A stretch of DNA of 64,000 bases, from assembly GCF_018687555.1 (NCBI RefSeq), contig NZ_CP061296.1:186001-250000 (forward strand), written 5' to 3'. The position numbers and the translations under genes were made by a program. Each line of letters begins with the position of its first letter. Position 1 is the stretch's first letter. The stretch comes from Polynucleobacter sp. MWH-P3-07-1. GTDB lineage: Bacteria; Pseudomonadota; Gammaproteobacteria; Burkholderiales; Burkholderiaceae. This document shows, piece by piece, positions 26,462 to 36,765 of the stretch. The notes beneath the pieces were generated by a model that did no database searches, was not told the DNA's origin, and saw only the letters and a program-made list of their open reading frames with translations.

Positions 26462-26941
26462 TTATTTCAGCAGCGTCAGCAGCTCTGTTAAAGCGTAAGC
26501 ACAAGCCTGCTCACGAATCTCTTGTCGATCGCCAGTAAATAATTGGGTTTTGCAAACCGTCGACTCCATCACCGACCAGGCAAAGCAGACCGTTCCAACT
26601 GGCTTCTGTGGTGATCCACCCGTAGGACCCGCGATGCCGGTGATAGCAACGCCCACATTGACTGCTGCATTTCTTCGGGCACCTTCAGCCATCGCTTTAG
26701 CCACTGGCTCACTCACTGCCCCAAATGATTCAATCGTTTCAGGAGGCACTCCAAGACACTCTGCTTTAGCTACATTGCTATAAGTGATGTAGCCTCTCTC
26801 AAACCAATCGCTTGATCCAGCTAGCTCGGTTAGCGTGGCACAAACGAGGCCGCCAGTACAGGATTCTGCAAGCGCAATCTTCCACGATTTTTGGATCAGG
26901 ACGAGGGATAACGCTTTTGCCAAGCTAGATGATGAATGCAT
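26462..26941 (-). CDS. pncC: Nicotinamide-nucleotide amidase (CinA C-terminal family)
   Basis: A 159-residue protein of the PncC family, which deamidates NMN to NaMN in pyridine-nucleotide recycling. The ATG at 26941, one base after the pgpA stop, is preferred over the TTG at 26965. Signature segments are IALAESCTGGLVCATLT, GSSDWFERGYITYSN, EGARRNAAVNVGVAITGIAGPTGG and KPVGTVCFAW. It is a stand-alone C-terminal domain without the N-terminal molybdopterin-like part of CinA. Confidence 0.93.
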   Translation of the reverse strand: MHSSSSLAKALSLVLIQKSWKIALAESCTGGLVCATLTELAGSSDWFERGYITYSNVAKAECLGVPPETIESFGAVSEPVAKAMAEGARRNAAVNVGVAITGIAGPTGGSPQKPVGTVCFAWSVMESTVCKTQLFTGDRQEIREQACAYALTELLTLLK

Positions 26942-26942
26942 A

Positions 26943-27506
26943 TTATTTGAGTAGAGATTGTCCAAGTGCGATCACGAGAAGCGTAAAAAAAGCAGCAGCG
27001 AGATCGTCAATCATGATGCCAAAGCCCTGCCATAGATTGGCTTTCAGTGAGTAGGTGCTGGCCGATTGAGCATCTTCAGTAGCTTTGAAGTAACGATCGA
27101 TCATCCCGATTGGACCAGGCTTGATGGCATCAAAAAACCGAAAGAGAATAAATGCAATCGCTTGCAGCCAAATTGCGGTTGGCATGATGATGACTAGCAC
27201 TAGCCAGAAGGCCACAATCTCATCCCAAACAATACCGCCGAAATCTTTTTTACCCAACTCTTCGCTAACTTGACCGCAGACCGAGCAGCCCAGTACAAAG
27301 CTCAAAGCGATGACCCAAAGCCAATCTTCTGAAGAAAAAATAGTTTGCCCAAGGTAGAAGGCCCCCCATGCCCACAGCGTGCCTGCGGTGCCCGGTGCGA
27401 TGGGGCTGAGACCGCTGCCAAAACCAAATGCGAGTGTGCGACCCGCAGTTTGAAATACCCACTTAAAGGAGGGTGAGTTGCTGGGAAGTTTGATGGGGAG
27501 CTTCAT
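26943..27506 (-). CDS. pgpA: Phosphatidylglycerophosphatase A
   Basis: A 187-residue membrane phosphatase that removes the phosphate from phosphatidylglycerophosphate. It shows the GFGSGLSPIAPGTAGTLWA motif near the N-terminus, the DFGGIVWDEIVAFWLV motif with the conserved Asp-Glu pair, and about four hydrophobic segments. The stop of thiL overlaps its start by 4 bases (27503-27506), indicating translational coupling within thiL-pgpA-pncC. Confidence 0.95.
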   Translation of the reverse strand: MKLPIKLPSNSPSFKWVFQTAGRTLAFGFGSGLSPIAPGTAGTLWAWGAFYLGQTIFSSEDWLWVIALSFVLGCSVCGQVSEELGKKDFGGIVWDEIVAFWLVLVIIMPTAIWLQAIAFILFRFFDAIKPGPIGMIDRYFKATEDAQSASTYSLKANLWQGFGIMIDDLAAAFFTLLVIALGQSLLK

Positions 27507-28528
27507 GCGAAGTGATCAAATGATTGCATTAATTTTGCCCCAGCTTCGGCACTCCATTGTTGACCATCCCGACCAATTAAGGTGATCTTCGCTTCGGTAG
27601 ATGCGGGAGTGTGGATTTCTCCAATACGAGTTAGTGCTAGGGACAGTTCTTTACTTAGCGCTTCAATTGCTGATGTATTTTCAGCGGCGGCAGTAAAGCA
27701 GATTTCATAATCATCACCACCATTGGCTGCGCATTGATCCTGTAATGCTTGACTCTGTCGAAGCAGGGTTTTGGATTTAGGTAAGTTTGCCAAGAAAATA
27801 TTGGCATCTACCTGAGAAGCATCCAGAATGTGTTGCAGGTCGCCTAGCAGACCGTCGGAGACGTCTAGGGCTGCGCTAGCAAAATTCTGTAACGCGATTC
27901 CCAATGCCACTCTGGGGGTGGGTTGATGTAGGCGAGCCTCAATTATTTTGAGTTGATCAGCAGGCAAATCAATTTCATGACGCAGTGCAGCAAGTGCGAG
28001 TCTCGCATCACCTAAGGAGCCAGAGACCCAAATCTGATCTCCGGGCTTAGCACCTGAACGTTTAATGGCTGCCCCCTTTGCAACAGTGCCTAGGGCGCTA
28101 ATACAGATATTGAGAGGCCCCTTGCAGGTATCTCCACCAATTAAAGGGCAAGAAAATTCCTTGGCCGCTTGAAACAGGCCATTGCTAAAGGATTCCAGCC
28201 AGTGGCTATCGGCTTGAGGGAGGGCCAGCGCAAGCGTAAAGCCTAAGGGCTTAGCGCCCATCGCCGCCAGGTCTGAGAGGTTGGCTGCCAGGGCTTTGTA
28301 GCCCAGCCATTCAGGGTTAGCGTCGCTAAAAAAGTGCCGACCTTCAACCAGCATATCGGTGGTCACTGTGAGCTCTTCATGGGCTTTGGCAGCCACTAAC
28401 GCGCAATCATCCCCAATGCCCATCACAATCCCTGAGTCATCTGAAAAACCCATGGCTTTTGCCTTGGATTTAAAAAATGCCTCAATCAGCTCAAATTCAG
28501 AAATTGGCTTGCTGGAAGGAGAAGTCAT
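27503..28528 (-). CDS. thiL: Thiamine-monophosphate kinase
   Basis: A 341-residue PurM/ThiL-fold kinase converting thiamine phosphate to thiamine diphosphate. Visible are the N-terminal ELIEAFFK, the metal-binding GIGDDCALV, VTTDMLVEGRHFF, IGGDTCKG and DVSDGLLGDL segments, and GDDYEICFTA near the C-terminus. It is the first gene of thiL-pgpA-pncC on the minus strand, divergent from maeB with about 85 bases between the starts. Confidence 0.96.
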   Translation of the reverse strand: MTSPSSKPISEFELIEAFFKSKAKAMGFSDDSGIVMGIGDDCALVAAKAHEELTVTTDMLVEGRHFFSDANPEWLGYKALAANLSDLAAMGAKPLGFTLALALPQADSHWLESFSNGLFQAAKEFSCPLIGGDTCKGPLNICISALGTVAKGAAIKRSGAKPGDQIWVSGSLGDARLALAALRHEIDLPADQLKIIEARLHQPTPRVALGIALQNFASAALDVSDGLLGDLQHILDASQVDANIFLANLPKSKTLLRQSQALQDQCAANGGDDYEICFTAAAENTSAIEALSKELSLALTRIGEIHTPASTEAKITLIGRDGQQWSAEAGAKLMQSFDHFA

Positions 28529-28613
28529 GCCCTCATTTTAGGGTGCTTGGAAGTAAGTCATCTAGGAGGAATAGAATTACAGTCTTCATTCTGTTTTATT
28601 GACGAGTAATTTC

Positions 28614-30938
28614 ATGAGTTCATCTGGCGATACCAAAGAGCAACAAATTGCATCCTTAAGAGAAGCAGCCCTTCACTATCACGAGTTTCCAGTGCCCGGC
28701 AAAATTGAAATTGCCCCCACTAAACAGCTCACTAATCAACGCGATCTAGCACTAGCCTACACCCCGGGTGTTGCCGCTGCCTGTGAGGAGATTGCTAAAG
28801 ACCCCGCAAATGCATTTCGTTATACCGCTCGTGGTAACTTGGTGGGCGTCATCACCAACGGCACCGCAGTCTTAGGATTAGGCAATATTGGACCGCTTGC
28901 AAGTAAACCCGTAATGGAGGGGAAGTCTGTCCTCTTTAAAAAATTTGCAGGCATTGATGTTTTCGATATCGAAGTCAATGAAAACGATCCCGATAAATTA
29001 GTGGAGATCATTGCAGCACTCGAGCCTACCTTCGGCGGCATTAATCTTGAAGATATCAAGGCGCCTGATTGTTTCGTGGTTGAACGCAAACTTCAAGCGC
29101 GCATGAAGATCCCCGTCTTTCATGATGACCAGCATGGCACCGCGATTGTGGTCGCTGCGGCGATTATTAATGGCCTTAAGGTAGTCGGCAAAGAGCTTGG
29201 TAAGGTCAAGCTGGTAACTTCTGGAGCTGGAGCGGCAGCTTTGGCTTGTTTAGACTTGCTGGTAGATTTGGGAATTGCTCGTGAAAATATATGGGTAACC
29301 GATTTAGCGGGTGTGGCTTACAAAGGCCGCAAGGAGTTAATGGATCCCGAGAAAGAGCCATTCTGCCAAGATACTAAATTAAGAACATTGGCGGAAGTGA
29401 TCGAGGGCGCTGATATTTTCTTGGGCTTATCTGCCGGCGGCGTACTAAAGCAAGACATGGTCAAGAAAATGGCTGATAAGCCATTAATTTATGCGCTTGC
29501 TAACCCCACTCCAGAAATCTTGCCTGAGGAAGTCAAGGCAGTCCGTCCAGATGCTGTCATGGCAACAGGACGTACCGATTATCCCAACCAAGTAAACAAC
29601 GTTCTATGTTTCCCATTTATTTTCCGTGGGGCTTTAGACGTTGGTGCCACGACGATTACCCGCGGCATGGAAGTGGCTGCAGTCAAGGCTGTCGCTGAGT
29701 TGGCACAGGCAGAGCAGAGCGAAGTAGTCACATCGGTTTACGGTAATGACAACTTATCCTTTGGCCCCGATTATTTGATTCCGAAGCCATTCGACCCTCG
29801 CTTAATTACCGCAATTGCACCAGCAGTAGCTAAAGCGGCCATGGATGATGGCGTTGCACTTCGTCCAATTAAAGACTTCGACGCTTATCGCAATCAGTTG
29901 CAGCAATTTGTGTACCACTCTGGTACTTTGATGAAACCCTTATTCAATATTGCTAAACGGGTTCCTGCAAATCAAAAACGCATTGTCTATGCCGAAGGTG
30001 AGGATGAGCGTGTGTTACGCGCAGTGCAAATTGCGCTGGATGAGAATTTAGCAGTACCAATTTTGATTGGTCGCCCTGAGGTGATTGACTATCGGATTGA
30101 TAAATTTGGCCTGCGCATGAAACCGGGCGTTGACTTTGAGATTGTGAATCCTGAAAGTGATGCTCGCTTTAGAGATTTCTGGCAGACCTATCTTGCGCTT
30201 ACCGAGCGCAAAGGTGTCACACAAACCTTTGCCAAGCTCGAGATGCGTCGCCGCCATACATTAATTGGCTCGATTCTGATCAGTAAAGGTATGGCTGATG
30301 GGATGATTTGTGGCACGGTTGGGAATTCGGCAACGCACCTCAAGTACATCGATGAAGTAATTGGTCACGAAGCTGGTGCGACTGTCTATGGCGCAATGTC
30401 TGGATTGGTTTTGCCTGGTCGCCAAGTCTTCTTGGTCGATACCCACATTAATCTTGATCCAAGTGCCGCAGAGTTGGCTGAAATTACCTTGATGGCTGCA
30501 AGTGAAATGCGCAAGCTTGGAATTGCGCCTAAAGTTGCCCTGTTGTCGCATTCGAACTTTGGCTCTAGTAATGCGCCTTCAGCAGTCAAGATGCGTGAAG
30601 TCTTGGCCTTAATTCAGAAGGCCGATCCCACTCTTGAAGTGGATGGAGAGATGCATGGAGATAGTGCTTTAGACGAATCCATTCGTTCTAGCGCGGTTAC
30701 CTCATCACCGCTCAAGGGCGACGCGAATCTCCTCGTTCTTCCCAATATTGACGCTGCCAACATTTCTTACAACTTGTTAAAGACTGCGGCTGGTAATGGT
30801 GTTTCCATTGGACCTCTGCTTTTAGGGGTGGCTAAGCCGATTCATATCTTGACCCCGGCTGCCACAGTCCGCAGGATTGTGAATGTGACCGCTTTGACTG
30901 TTGTAGAGGCTGCTAGCAACGCACGAGGGCTTTCCTAA
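28614..30938 (+). CDS. maeB: NADP-dependent malic enzyme with phosphotransacetylase-like domain
   Basis: A 774-residue two-domain enzyme. The N-terminal part (about 1-430) is malic enzyme, decarboxylating malate to pyruvate: [32 protein letters not shown], the substrate-site [12 protein letters not shown], and the Rossmann segment [13 protein letters not shown]. The C-terminal part (about 445-774) resembles phosphate acetyltransferase ([26 protein letters not shown]) and is thought to be regulatory in this family. The ATG at 28614 is chosen over the TTG at 28599 because it matches the family start. It stands alone; two palindromes follow it. Confidence 0.95.
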   Translation: MSSSGDTKEQQIASLREAALHYHEFPVPGKIEIAPTKQLTNQRDLALAYTPGVAAACEEIAKDPANAFRYTARGNLVGVITNGTAVLGLGNIGPLASKPVMEGKSVLFKKFAGIDVFDIEVNENDPDKLVEIIAALEPTFGGINLEDIKAPDCFVVERKLQARMKIPVFHDDQHGTAIVVAAAIINGLKVVGKELGKVKLVTSGAGAAALACLDLLVDLGIARENIWVTDLAGVAYKGRKELMDPEKEPFCQDTKLRTLAEVIEGADIFLGLSAGGVLKQDMVKKMADKPLIYALANPTPEILPEEVKAVRPDAVMATGRTDYPNQVNNVLCFPFIFRGALDVGATTITRGMEVAAVKAVAELAQAEQSEVVTSVYGNDNLSFGPDYLIPKPFDPRLITAIAPAVAKAAMDDGVALRPIKDFDAYRNQLQQFVYHSGTLMKPLFNIAKRVPANQKRIVYAEGEDERVLRAVQIALDENLAVPILIGRPEVIDYRIDKFGLRMKPGVDFEIVNPESDARFRDFWQTYLALTERKGVTQTFAKLEMRRRHTLIGSILISKGMADGMICGTVGNSATHLKYIDEVIGHEAGATVYGAMSGLVLPGRQVFLVDTHINLDPSAAELAEITLMAASEMRKLGIAPKVALLSHSNFGSSNAPSAVKMREVLALIQKADPTLEVDGEMHGDSALDESIRSSAVTSSPLKGDANLLVLPNIDAANISYNLLKTAAGNGVSIGPLLLGVAKPIHILTPAATVRRIVNVTALTVVEAASNARGLS

Positions 30939-30943
30939 ACGGG

Positions 30944-30983
30944 ATTAATATATGTAAGTTAGTATTTACTTACATATATTAAT
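30944..30983. repeat. Perfect 16-base-pair AT-rich inverted repeat after maeB
   Basis: ATTAATATATGTAAGT (30944-30959) and its exact reverse complement (30968-30983) flank an 8-base spacer TAGTATTT. The hairpin is long but has only three G or C bases per arm and no T tract, so it is not a standard terminator. It starts 5 bases after the maeB stop. It could be an operator for a dimeric regulator acting on the next gene, or a transcript-end structure. Confidence 0.8.
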
Positions 30984-31010
30984 ATTATATAAATCAATGA
31001 CTTATATAAT
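30984..31010. repeat. Second AT-rich inverted repeat directly after the first
   Basis: ATTATATAA (30984-30992) and TTATATAAT (31002-31010) are perfect inverted copies with a 9-base spacer. It begins at the very next base after the first palindrome, so both form one block of 67 bases in a 128-base gap between maeB and the barstar-family gene. It may overlap promoter elements of the latter. Confidence 0.65.
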
Positions 31011-31066
31011 AAGCACATAATTCGGGCTTGATTTGATGACGTGATCGGGGTAACCTAGCATCCATC

Positions 31067-31687
31067 ATGAATAATCAACCTGAAAACACCAGCTCAGCAG
31101 TCTGGGATGAACATAGTCGGGCTGAAAGTTGGGATAGCTCTGATCGTCTTGAGACCGAATCTTCAGCAGCCAACGTTTATGCCCAAGGCGGTTTATCCCG
31201 TTTGCAAAATTTTGCAGCTAACCAAGCTACCGGAAAAAAAGTGACCGCTTCGTGGCGTGCTGCTTTAGCAGTCCGCGATGCCGGACCGCCTGCAATGTTG
31301 CGTAGCGTGCGCACTAATATTGTTCAGTCCATCCGCGCGTTCCGTACGCCAGATTTGGCTGAGGCCGCTAGTGAACTTGGTCAACATTTCATTTATGCAA
31401 ATTGCGCAAACGCGATGACTAAGGGCGAGGTTTTAGAAGCCATTGCCAATGCGTATATGTTTACAAAACAACAGGCTAAAAATTTCGATCCATTGTTAGA
31501 TTCTTTGACAACGATGGTCGATAAGGCGGGTCCTCAGCCTGGTTTCGTAGTGGTATTGGAAGGCTTGCCTTGCACACAAAAATTTGACAAAGAAGCCCGC
31601 GAGACTTTGCTTGATGTGTTCCGTGATGCTGTTGACTTCTGGTCAGAGCGTCGCATCCCATATCGAGTGTTCTACTCTTTCGCTTAA
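31067..31687 (+). CDS. Barstar-family protein with N-terminal extension
   Basis: A 206-residue protein. The last 100 or so residues match the barstar (ribonuclease inhibitor) fold: HFIYANCANAMTKGEVLEAI, NFDPLLDSLTTM, and the ending ETLLDVFRDAVDFWSERRIP with YRVFYS. The first 90 residues are a family-specific extension without a known domain. Barstar itself inhibits the RNase barnase, but betaproteobacterial members at this locus have no barnase neighbour and their role is unknown. No toxin gene is seen on either side (maeB and rsmE). Confidence 0.78.
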   Translation: MNNQPENTSSAVWDEHSRAESWDSSDRLETESSAANVYAQGGLSRLQNFAANQATGKKVTASWRAALAVRDAGPPAMLRSVRTNIVQSIRAFRTPDLAEAASELGQHFIYANCANAMTKGEVLEAIANAYMFTKQQAKNFDPLLDSLTTMVDKAGPQPGFVVVLEGLPCTQKFDKEARETLLDVFRDAVDFWSERRIPYRVFYSFA

Positions 31688-31691
31688 GCCT

Positions 31692-32435
31692 TTAGGAGCC
31701 TAGGCTCCAGACAGTATTGACGGCCGTAATCGCAACGATTCCGGCCGTTTCTGTTCTGAGAACCCGCTCACCCAAAGAAACCTTTTGATACCCCGCAGCC
31801 TGCGCTAGCGCTTCTTCTTCGGGTGAATGCCCGCCCTCTGGACCAATTAGCAAAATGACATCTTGTGGCGGCATTTTGCTCAGCACCGAGACCATGCTAG
31901 CGGTAGCATCTGGACTCAGAAGTAGTTTTAAGGAGGTAGCAGGGCTCTGCAAAAATTCCTCAAAGTTTTGGATATGCTCCAAATCAGCTAGGACGGTTCG
32001 ATCGCATTGTTCGCAAGCCGCTTGAATGATTCCTTGCCAATGCGCCAGTCTTTTCTGAGCCCGCTCTGCATCGCTCGTACGATTTAATTTGATGACAGAG
32101 CGTTCACATTGCAAGGGAATGATTTTCTGGGCGCCAGTTTCAACCGCTTTTTCAACAATCCAATCCATTTTGTCGCCGCCAGCTAGTGCTTGAGCCAAAG
32201 TAATAGCGTAAGGGGTTTCTCGATGGATGTCGGTCCGAATAGCGCTTAATTCCACTTCCCCGGTTTTTTTACCCAAAGAGAGCAATTTCGCGCTGGCTAC
32301 CTGGCCTCGTCCATCAAAGACGGGAAAGGTCTCCCCAGGCTCGATGCGCCTGACACGGAGATGATGAGCCACCTCCGGATTAAGGGTAGTCGGCTTTTGG
32401 GTTTCCCATGGCCCGGGAAGATAAAATTGAGGCAT
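31692..32435 (-). CDS. rsmE: 16S rRNA m3U1498 methyltransferase
   Basis: A 247-residue SPOUT-fold methyltransferase acting on U1498 of 16S rRNA. The N-terminal PUA-like part ([22 protein letters not shown]) is followed by the knotted domain with [44 protein letters not shown] and [16 protein letters not shown], all typical of RsmE. It is convergent with the barstar-family gene (4 bases between stops) and divergent from tkt. Confidence 0.95.
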   Translation of the reverse strand: MPQFYLPGPWETQKPTTLNPEVAHHLRVRRIEPGETFPVFDGRGQVASAKLLSLGKKTGEVELSAIRTDIHRETPYAITLAQALAGGDKMDWIVEKAVETGAQKIIPLQCERSVIKLNRTSDAERAQKRLAHWQGIIQAACEQCDRTVLADLEHIQNFEEFLQSPATSLKLLLSPDATASMVSVLSKMPPQDVILLIGPEGGHSPEEEALAQAAGYQKVSLGERVLRTETAGIVAITAVNTVWSLGS

Positions 32436-32479
32436 TACTGAAATATAGCCAATTTATTTTCCAAGAGAGCCTTTTTACG

Positions 32480-34471
32480 ATGTCAAACCTTCAAATTCGA
32501 ATGGCTAATGCCATTCGCGCTCTTTCAATGGATGCAGTTCAACAAGCAAACTCGGGGCATCCAGGTATGCCGATGGGCATGGCAGATATTGCTGTTGCCC
32601 TATGGAACGATCATTTGCAACACAATCCAACGGATCCACATTGGATGAACCGCGATCGCTTTGTTTTATCCAATGGTCATGGTTCGATGCTGCTCTACTC
32701 CTTGTTGCATCTCACCGGCTACGACTTACCGATTGGCGAGCTAAAAAATTTCCGTCAATTGCACAGTAAAACGCCTGGGCATCCCGAGTATGGAATCACT
32801 CCTGGGGTAGAGACCACGACAGGTCCATTAGGTCAAGGCATCTCTAATGCGGTTGGCATGGCGCTTGCTGAAAAATTATTAGCAGAAGAATTTAATCGTC
32901 CTGGCCACGACATCGTGAATCACTACACCTACGTATTTTTAGGTGATGGTTGTTTGATGGAGGGCATTAGTCATGAAGTCTGTTCATTGGCAGGTACTCT
33001 CAAGTTAAATAAACTGATTGCCTTATGGGATGACAACGGTATCTCAATCGATGGCAAGGTCGTGTCTTGGTTCAATGAAGACACGCCTAAACGTTTTGAA
33101 GCCTACGGCTGGAATGTGATTCGCAATGTGGATGGTCATGATGCTGAAGCAGTATCTGCGGCAATTGCACAGGCGAAGAAGAGCGACAAACCCTCCTTAA
33201 TATGCTGTAAGACTGCGATTGGTCAGGGTGCGCCTAATATGGCTGGCAGCGATAAGGTGCATGGCTCTCCATTGGGTGCCGATGAAATCGCAGCGACTCG
33301 AGTTGCGCTCAATTGGCCTTATGCCCCTTTTGAAATTCCGCAAGATATTTATCAAGCCTGGGATTTTAAAAAGCGTGGTCAAGCGGTAGAGCATGAATGG
33401 AATAAAGATTTTCAGTCCTACAAAACAAAATATCCTGAGCTTGCTTCTGAATTGCAGCGTCGTATGCAGGGGGATTTATCAAAAGATTTTAGTAAGACTG
33501 TTAAAGAATATTTAGAGCGTTGCCAAAGCAAGGCAGAAACAATTGCAACTCGTAAGGCAAGTCAAAATGCGATCGAGGCTTTAGCTCCCGCACTTCCAGA
33601 ATTCATGGGTGGCTCTGCTGATCTCACTGGATCGAACTTAACCAATTGGAGCGCTTGTAAACCCGTTCGAGCGAATCAATGGGGTAATCACATTAATTAT
33701 GGTGTCCGAGAATTCGGTATGAGCGCCATCATGAATGGCATTGCTTTGCATGGCGGCTACATTCCTTTTGGCGGTACCTTTTTAACTTTCTCAGACTACA
33801 GTCGTAACGCCATCCGGATGGCGGCCTTGATGAAGTTACGGAGTATCTTTGTTTTTACCCATGACTCTATTGGTTTGGGTGAAGACGGTCCGACACATCA
33901 ATCCGTTGAGCATGTTGCCAGCTTGCGTTTAATTCCAAACCTGATGGTTTGGCGTCCTTGCGATACCTCTGAAACAGCCGTGGCTTGGGCCTCTGCAGTA
34001 GAGCGTAAGCAGGGGCCAAGTGCTTTAATTTTCAGTCGGCAAAACTGCCCCTTCGTAGCTCGCAGTGCGCAGCAAATTAAAGATATTGCGCGGGGCGGCT
34101 ACGTCTTGCGTGGTTCCAAATCTACGCCGGCTGCGGTGATTATGGCGACTGGCTCTGAAGTGGGATTGGCATTACAAACTGCAGAACGTTTAGAGGAAGA
34201 GGGTATTGCGATTTGGGTTGTCTCGATACCATCTACTACCGTATTTGATCAGCAAGATCCTGCATACAAAGCGAGCGTCTTGCCAGCTGGTGTACCTCGC
34301 ATTGCAGTTGAGGCAGGCGTTAGTGATTTTTGGTGGAAGTATGCTTGCGCAGCAGTCCATGGTGTGGATACCTTTGGTGAGTCTGCGCCCGCTGCACAAC
34401 TGTATGAATACTTTGGTTTAACTGTCGACCAGATTTCGAAAACAGTTCGACAAGTCATTAGTCAGCAATAA
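32480..34471 (+). CDS. tkt: Transketolase
   Basis: A 663-residue thiamine diphosphate enzyme of the pentose phosphate pathway. The ATG at 32480 is preferred over the frame start at 32408, which would overlap rsmE. Motifs are [20 protein letters not shown], the ThDP-binding [18 protein letters not shown], and in the Pyr domain [20 protein letters not shown] and [18 protein letters not shown] with the catalytic histidines. The C-terminal domain follows. tkt-gapA is a frequent pairing in betaproteobacteria; gapA begins 43 bases downstream. Confidence 0.97.
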   Translation: MSNLQIRMANAIRALSMDAVQQANSGHPGMPMGMADIAVALWNDHLQHNPTDPHWMNRDRFVLSNGHGSMLLYSLLHLTGYDLPIGELKNFRQLHSKTPGHPEYGITPGVETTTGPLGQGISNAVGMALAEKLLAEEFNRPGHDIVNHYTYVFLGDGCLMEGISHEVCSLAGTLKLNKLIALWDDNGISIDGKVVSWFNEDTPKRFEAYGWNVIRNVDGHDAEAVSAAIAQAKKSDKPSLICCKTAIGQGAPNMAGSDKVHGSPLGADEIAATRVALNWPYAPFEIPQDIYQAWDFKKRGQAVEHEWNKDFQSYKTKYPELASELQRRMQGDLSKDFSKTVKEYLERCQSKAETIATRKASQNAIEALAPALPEFMGGSADLTGSNLTNWSACKPVRANQWGNHINYGVREFGMSAIMNGIALHGGYIPFGGTFLTFSDYSRNAIRMAALMKLRSIFVFTHDSIGLGEDGPTHQSVEHVASLRLIPNLMVWRPCDTSETAVAWASAVERKQGPSALIFSRQNCPFVARSAQQIKDIARGGYVLRGSKSTPAAVIMATGSEVGLALQTAERLEEEGIAIWVVSIPSTTVFDQQDPAYKASVLPAGVPRIAVEAGVSDFWWKYACAAVHGVDTFGESAPAAQLYEYFGLTVDQISKTVRQVISQQ

Positions 34472-34514
34472 GTTCTGATTAACGAATAGATTTAAGATTA
34501 GCTAGGAAAAGAAG

Positions 34515-35543
34515 ATGACGATTCGAGTTGCAATTAATGGTTATGGAAGAATTGGGCGCATGGTCTTGCGCGCCCTTTATGAGGATCAAGCCAACGGAAA
34601 GCCAAGGCGTGATATCAACATTGTGGCGATCAATGCGATGGGCGATATTGATATCAATGCCCATCTCACGCAATATGACTCAGCCCATGGACGCTTTCCT
34701 GGTGAGGTGAAGGTGGACGGCGATTGCATGGTGGTGAATGGTGATCGCATCAAGATGTTTTCGACCCGCAATCCATTGGAAACCCCTTGGGGCGAGTTGG
34801 GCGTCGATTTGGTATTGGAATGCTCTGGCAAGTTCACCTCTAAAGAAAAAGCGATGGTGCATATTCAGCAGGGCGCTAAGAAGGTGTTGATTTCTGCTCC
34901 AGGCGAAAAGGATGTTGATGCGACGATTGTCTATGGCGTGAATCAAAATGTATTGAAGCCAAGTGATATTGTTGTTTCAAATGCGAGTTGCACTACAAAT
35001 TGTTTGGCGCCATTAGTCAAACCTCTGCTCGAAAAAATTGGTATTGAATCTGGTTTGATGACCACGATTCATGCCTTTACGAATGATCAAGTGCTCACCG
35101 ATGTGTATCACAAGGATATGCGTCGAGCACGCTCTGCAGTCAGTAGCATGATTCCAACCAAGACCGGCGCTGCTAAAGCAGTAGGTTTGGTACTGCCTGC
35201 ATTGGCTGGACGTTTTGATGGATTTGCGATGCGTGTCCCAGTGATCAATGTGTCAGTGGTCGATCTCACTTTTGCAGCGAGCCGCGCAACCAGCGTGGAT
35301 GAGGTGAGTACGATCTTGAAGGCTGCGAGTGAGGGCGAATTAAAAGGCATTTTGGGATTCAATACCTTGCCTTTGGTATCGATCGACTTCAATCATGACC
35401 CCCGTCCCAGTATTTATGACGCTTCACAGACCCGAGTTTCTGCTGACGGTAAGTTAGTGAAAGTCTTGGCTTGGTACGACAATGAATGGGGTTATTCAGT
35501 GCAGATGCTCAACGCTGCTGAAGCCCTGATGGCAGTCAAATGA
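34515..35543 (+). CDS. gapA: Glyceraldehyde-3-phosphate dehydrogenase, type I
   Basis: A 342-residue glycolytic enzyme. NGYGRIGR (8-15) is the dinucleotide-binding loop, [12 protein letters not shown] (155-166) holds the catalytic C159, and WYDNEWGYS lies near the end. The residue after VAIN at position 41 is Ala, where NAD-dependent enzymes carry the Asp that contacts the adenosine ribose (Asp32 in the Bacillus stearothermophilus numbering); the downstream cofactor loop reads LTDVYHKD in place of the LP pair. This suggests relaxed or NADP-preferring cofactor use, which is inferred. AGGAAAAGAAG precedes the ATG. A strong terminator follows. Confidence 0.96.
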   Translation: MTIRVAINGYGRIGRMVLRALYEDQANGKPRRDINIVAINAMGDIDINAHLTQYDSAHGRFPGEVKVDGDCMVVNGDRIKMFSTRNPLETPWGELGVDLVLECSGKFTSKEKAMVHIQQGAKKVLISAPGEKDVDATIVYGVNQNVLKPSDIVVSNASCTTNCLAPLVKPLLEKIGIESGLMTTIHAFTNDQVLTDVYHKDMRRARSAVSSMIPTKTGAAKAVGLVLPALAGRFDGFAMRVPVINVSVVDLTFAASRATSVDEVSTILKAASEGELKGILGFNTLPLVSIDFNHDPRPSIYDASQTRVSADGKLVKVLAWYDNEWGYSVQMLNAAEALMAVK

Positions 35544-35584
35544 GCTCGATGGCTTAAAAAGCCAAAAAGTACCTGTTTTATGTG

Positions 35585-35613
35585 AAAAAGACCTCAAATT
35601 GAGGTCTTTTTTA
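35585..35613. terminator. Bidirectional terminator between gapA and fur
   Basis: AAAAAGACCTCAA and TTGAGGTCTTTTTT form a near-perfect hairpin with A tracts on one side and T tracts on the other, so it can stop transcription both from gapA on the plus strand and from fur on the minus strand. It lies 42 bases after gapA and directly at the fur stop. Confidence 0.9.
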
Positions 35614-36069
35614 TTATTTCTGCTTATTTCTACAGTTTTTCTTGAGACAGTGTCCATACATTGCCAGAGCGTGCTCCTGAAGCTTGAAACCCAGGTTTTT
35701 GGCAATATCCTTTTGTCTTTTTTCAATTGCCTCGTCCACAAACTCTTCTACGTGGCCGCAGTCAAGGCAAACCAGGTGATCATGGTGCTGTCCTTCGTTA
35801 AGCTCATAAATTGCCCTACCGTCACCTTTGCTGGACTCAAAATGGCTCCTCAGGAGCAACCCAGCTTGCTCAAATTGGGTCAGTACCCGATAAACGGTGG
35901 CTAAGCCGATTTCATGGTCATCTTTTGCCAAGGCAACGTGGACATCCTCAGCACTGAAGTGGGTGCCCGCATTTTGATGGAAAAAATCCAAGATTTTCAT
36001 TCTTGGACCAGTGGCTTTGAGGCCAATATCGCGTAAATCTGCAGTAGTAGGGTTTTGGTTCGTGGCCAT
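35614..36069 (-). CDS. fur: Ferric uptake regulator Fur
   Basis: A 151-residue metal-responsive repressor of iron uptake genes. The ATG at 36069 is preferred over the TTG at 36090. The N-terminal winged helix (LRDIGLKATGPRMKILDFFH, FSAEDVHVAL, IGLATVYRVLTQFEQAGLL) is followed by the dimerisation domain with the HHDH motif (EGQHHDHLVC), the CLDCG zinc-binding pair and a second cysteine pair near the end (CLKKNC). It is divergent from bamE, with 43 bases between starts, an arrangement common in proteobacteria. Confidence 0.96.
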   Translation of the reverse strand: MATNQNPTTADLRDIGLKATGPRMKILDFFHQNAGTHFSAEDVHVALAKDDHEIGLATVYRVLTQFEQAGLLLRSHFESSKGDGRAIYELNEGQHHDHLVCLDCGHVEEFVDEAIEKRQKDIAKNLGFKLQEHALAMYGHCLKKNCRNKQK

Positions 36070-36112
36070 GGCTTTGGGAGCTAAAATCAATGTCTTAATG
36101 ATACGGCCAGCT

Positions 36113-36757
36113 ATGCAAAATTGCTCTCAACTTTTTAGTCGTTTTTTAAAACCCTCTACGGAAGGTTTTTATGCATCTTTACGTCTAATTGGCTTTCTTG
36201 GGCTTTTGCTGGGGGTGCTTGGCATGAGTGCTTGCTCTACCGCGGTAGATGACACTCAGCGTGTTTGGGCTAATAAGATTTTTCAACCCTATGTTCCTGA
36301 TGTGGTTCAGGGAAACTTTATTTCCAGCGAACAGTACTCCAAGTTGGAATTAGGGATGTCCCGTGAACAGGTTCGCCAAATCATGGGAACTCCTTTGCTT
36401 GCAGATTACTTTCACGCCAACCGTTGGGACTACGTGTTTGAATTTAAGCGTGATGGTCAGAAGATCGCAAAAGATCGTCGTGTCACGATATTTTTTGATG
36501 GAAACAAGGTCGTGAAATTTGATGGCGACGCACTGCCAACTGAGGTGGAATTGGTGGCTGAGATTGATGGTTACTCTAAAGTCAAACGCAGCTTTTGGCA
36601 AAGAATTACAGGGACTGGCAAAGGTCCAGTAACTCCTCCCTTGCAACAACCCGAATTATTAGTTCCTAGCAAAACTGAGGCCGTGTCGACAAGCTCAACA
36701 CTTCCTGCTGGCGCTACAACAACAAGCGATAACAATACAACTACTACTAAGCAGTAG
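36113..36757 (+). CDS. bamE: Outer-membrane assembly lipoprotein BamE (SmpA/OmlA)
   Basis: A 214-residue lipoprotein of the BAM complex that inserts beta-barrel proteins into the outer membrane. The ATG at 36113 gives a signal sequence with hydrophobic core [15 protein letters not shown] and lipobox MSAC; the longer frame from 36011 overlaps fur. The BamE domain follows: [41 protein letters not shown] and YVFEFKRDG. The last 60 residues are a low-complexity tail rich in Pro, Ser and Thr ([13 protein letters not shown]) beyond the usual family length. dapB starts 8 bases downstream. Confidence 0.93.
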   Translation: MQNCSQLFSRFLKPSTEGFYASLRLIGFLGLLLGVLGMSACSTAVDDTQRVWANKIFQPYVPDVVQGNFISSEQYSKLELGMSREQVRQIMGTPLLADYFHANRWDYVFEFKRDGQKIAKDRRVTIFFDGNKVVKFDGDALPTEVELVAEIDGYSKVKRSFWQRITGTGKGPVTPPLQQPELLVPSKTEAVSTSSTLPAGATTTSDNNTTTTKQ

Positions 36758-36765
36758 ACAAAGAG

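Noticed and set aside
31695..31708. GGAGCCTAGGCTCC palindrome at the end of rsmE
   Set aside because: It has no real loop or T tract on either strand and lies in rsmE's last codons; most likely chance.
36011..36112. Longer N-terminus for BamE
   Set aside because: It would overlap fur and bury the lipoprotein signal peptide; the ATG at 36113 is much better.
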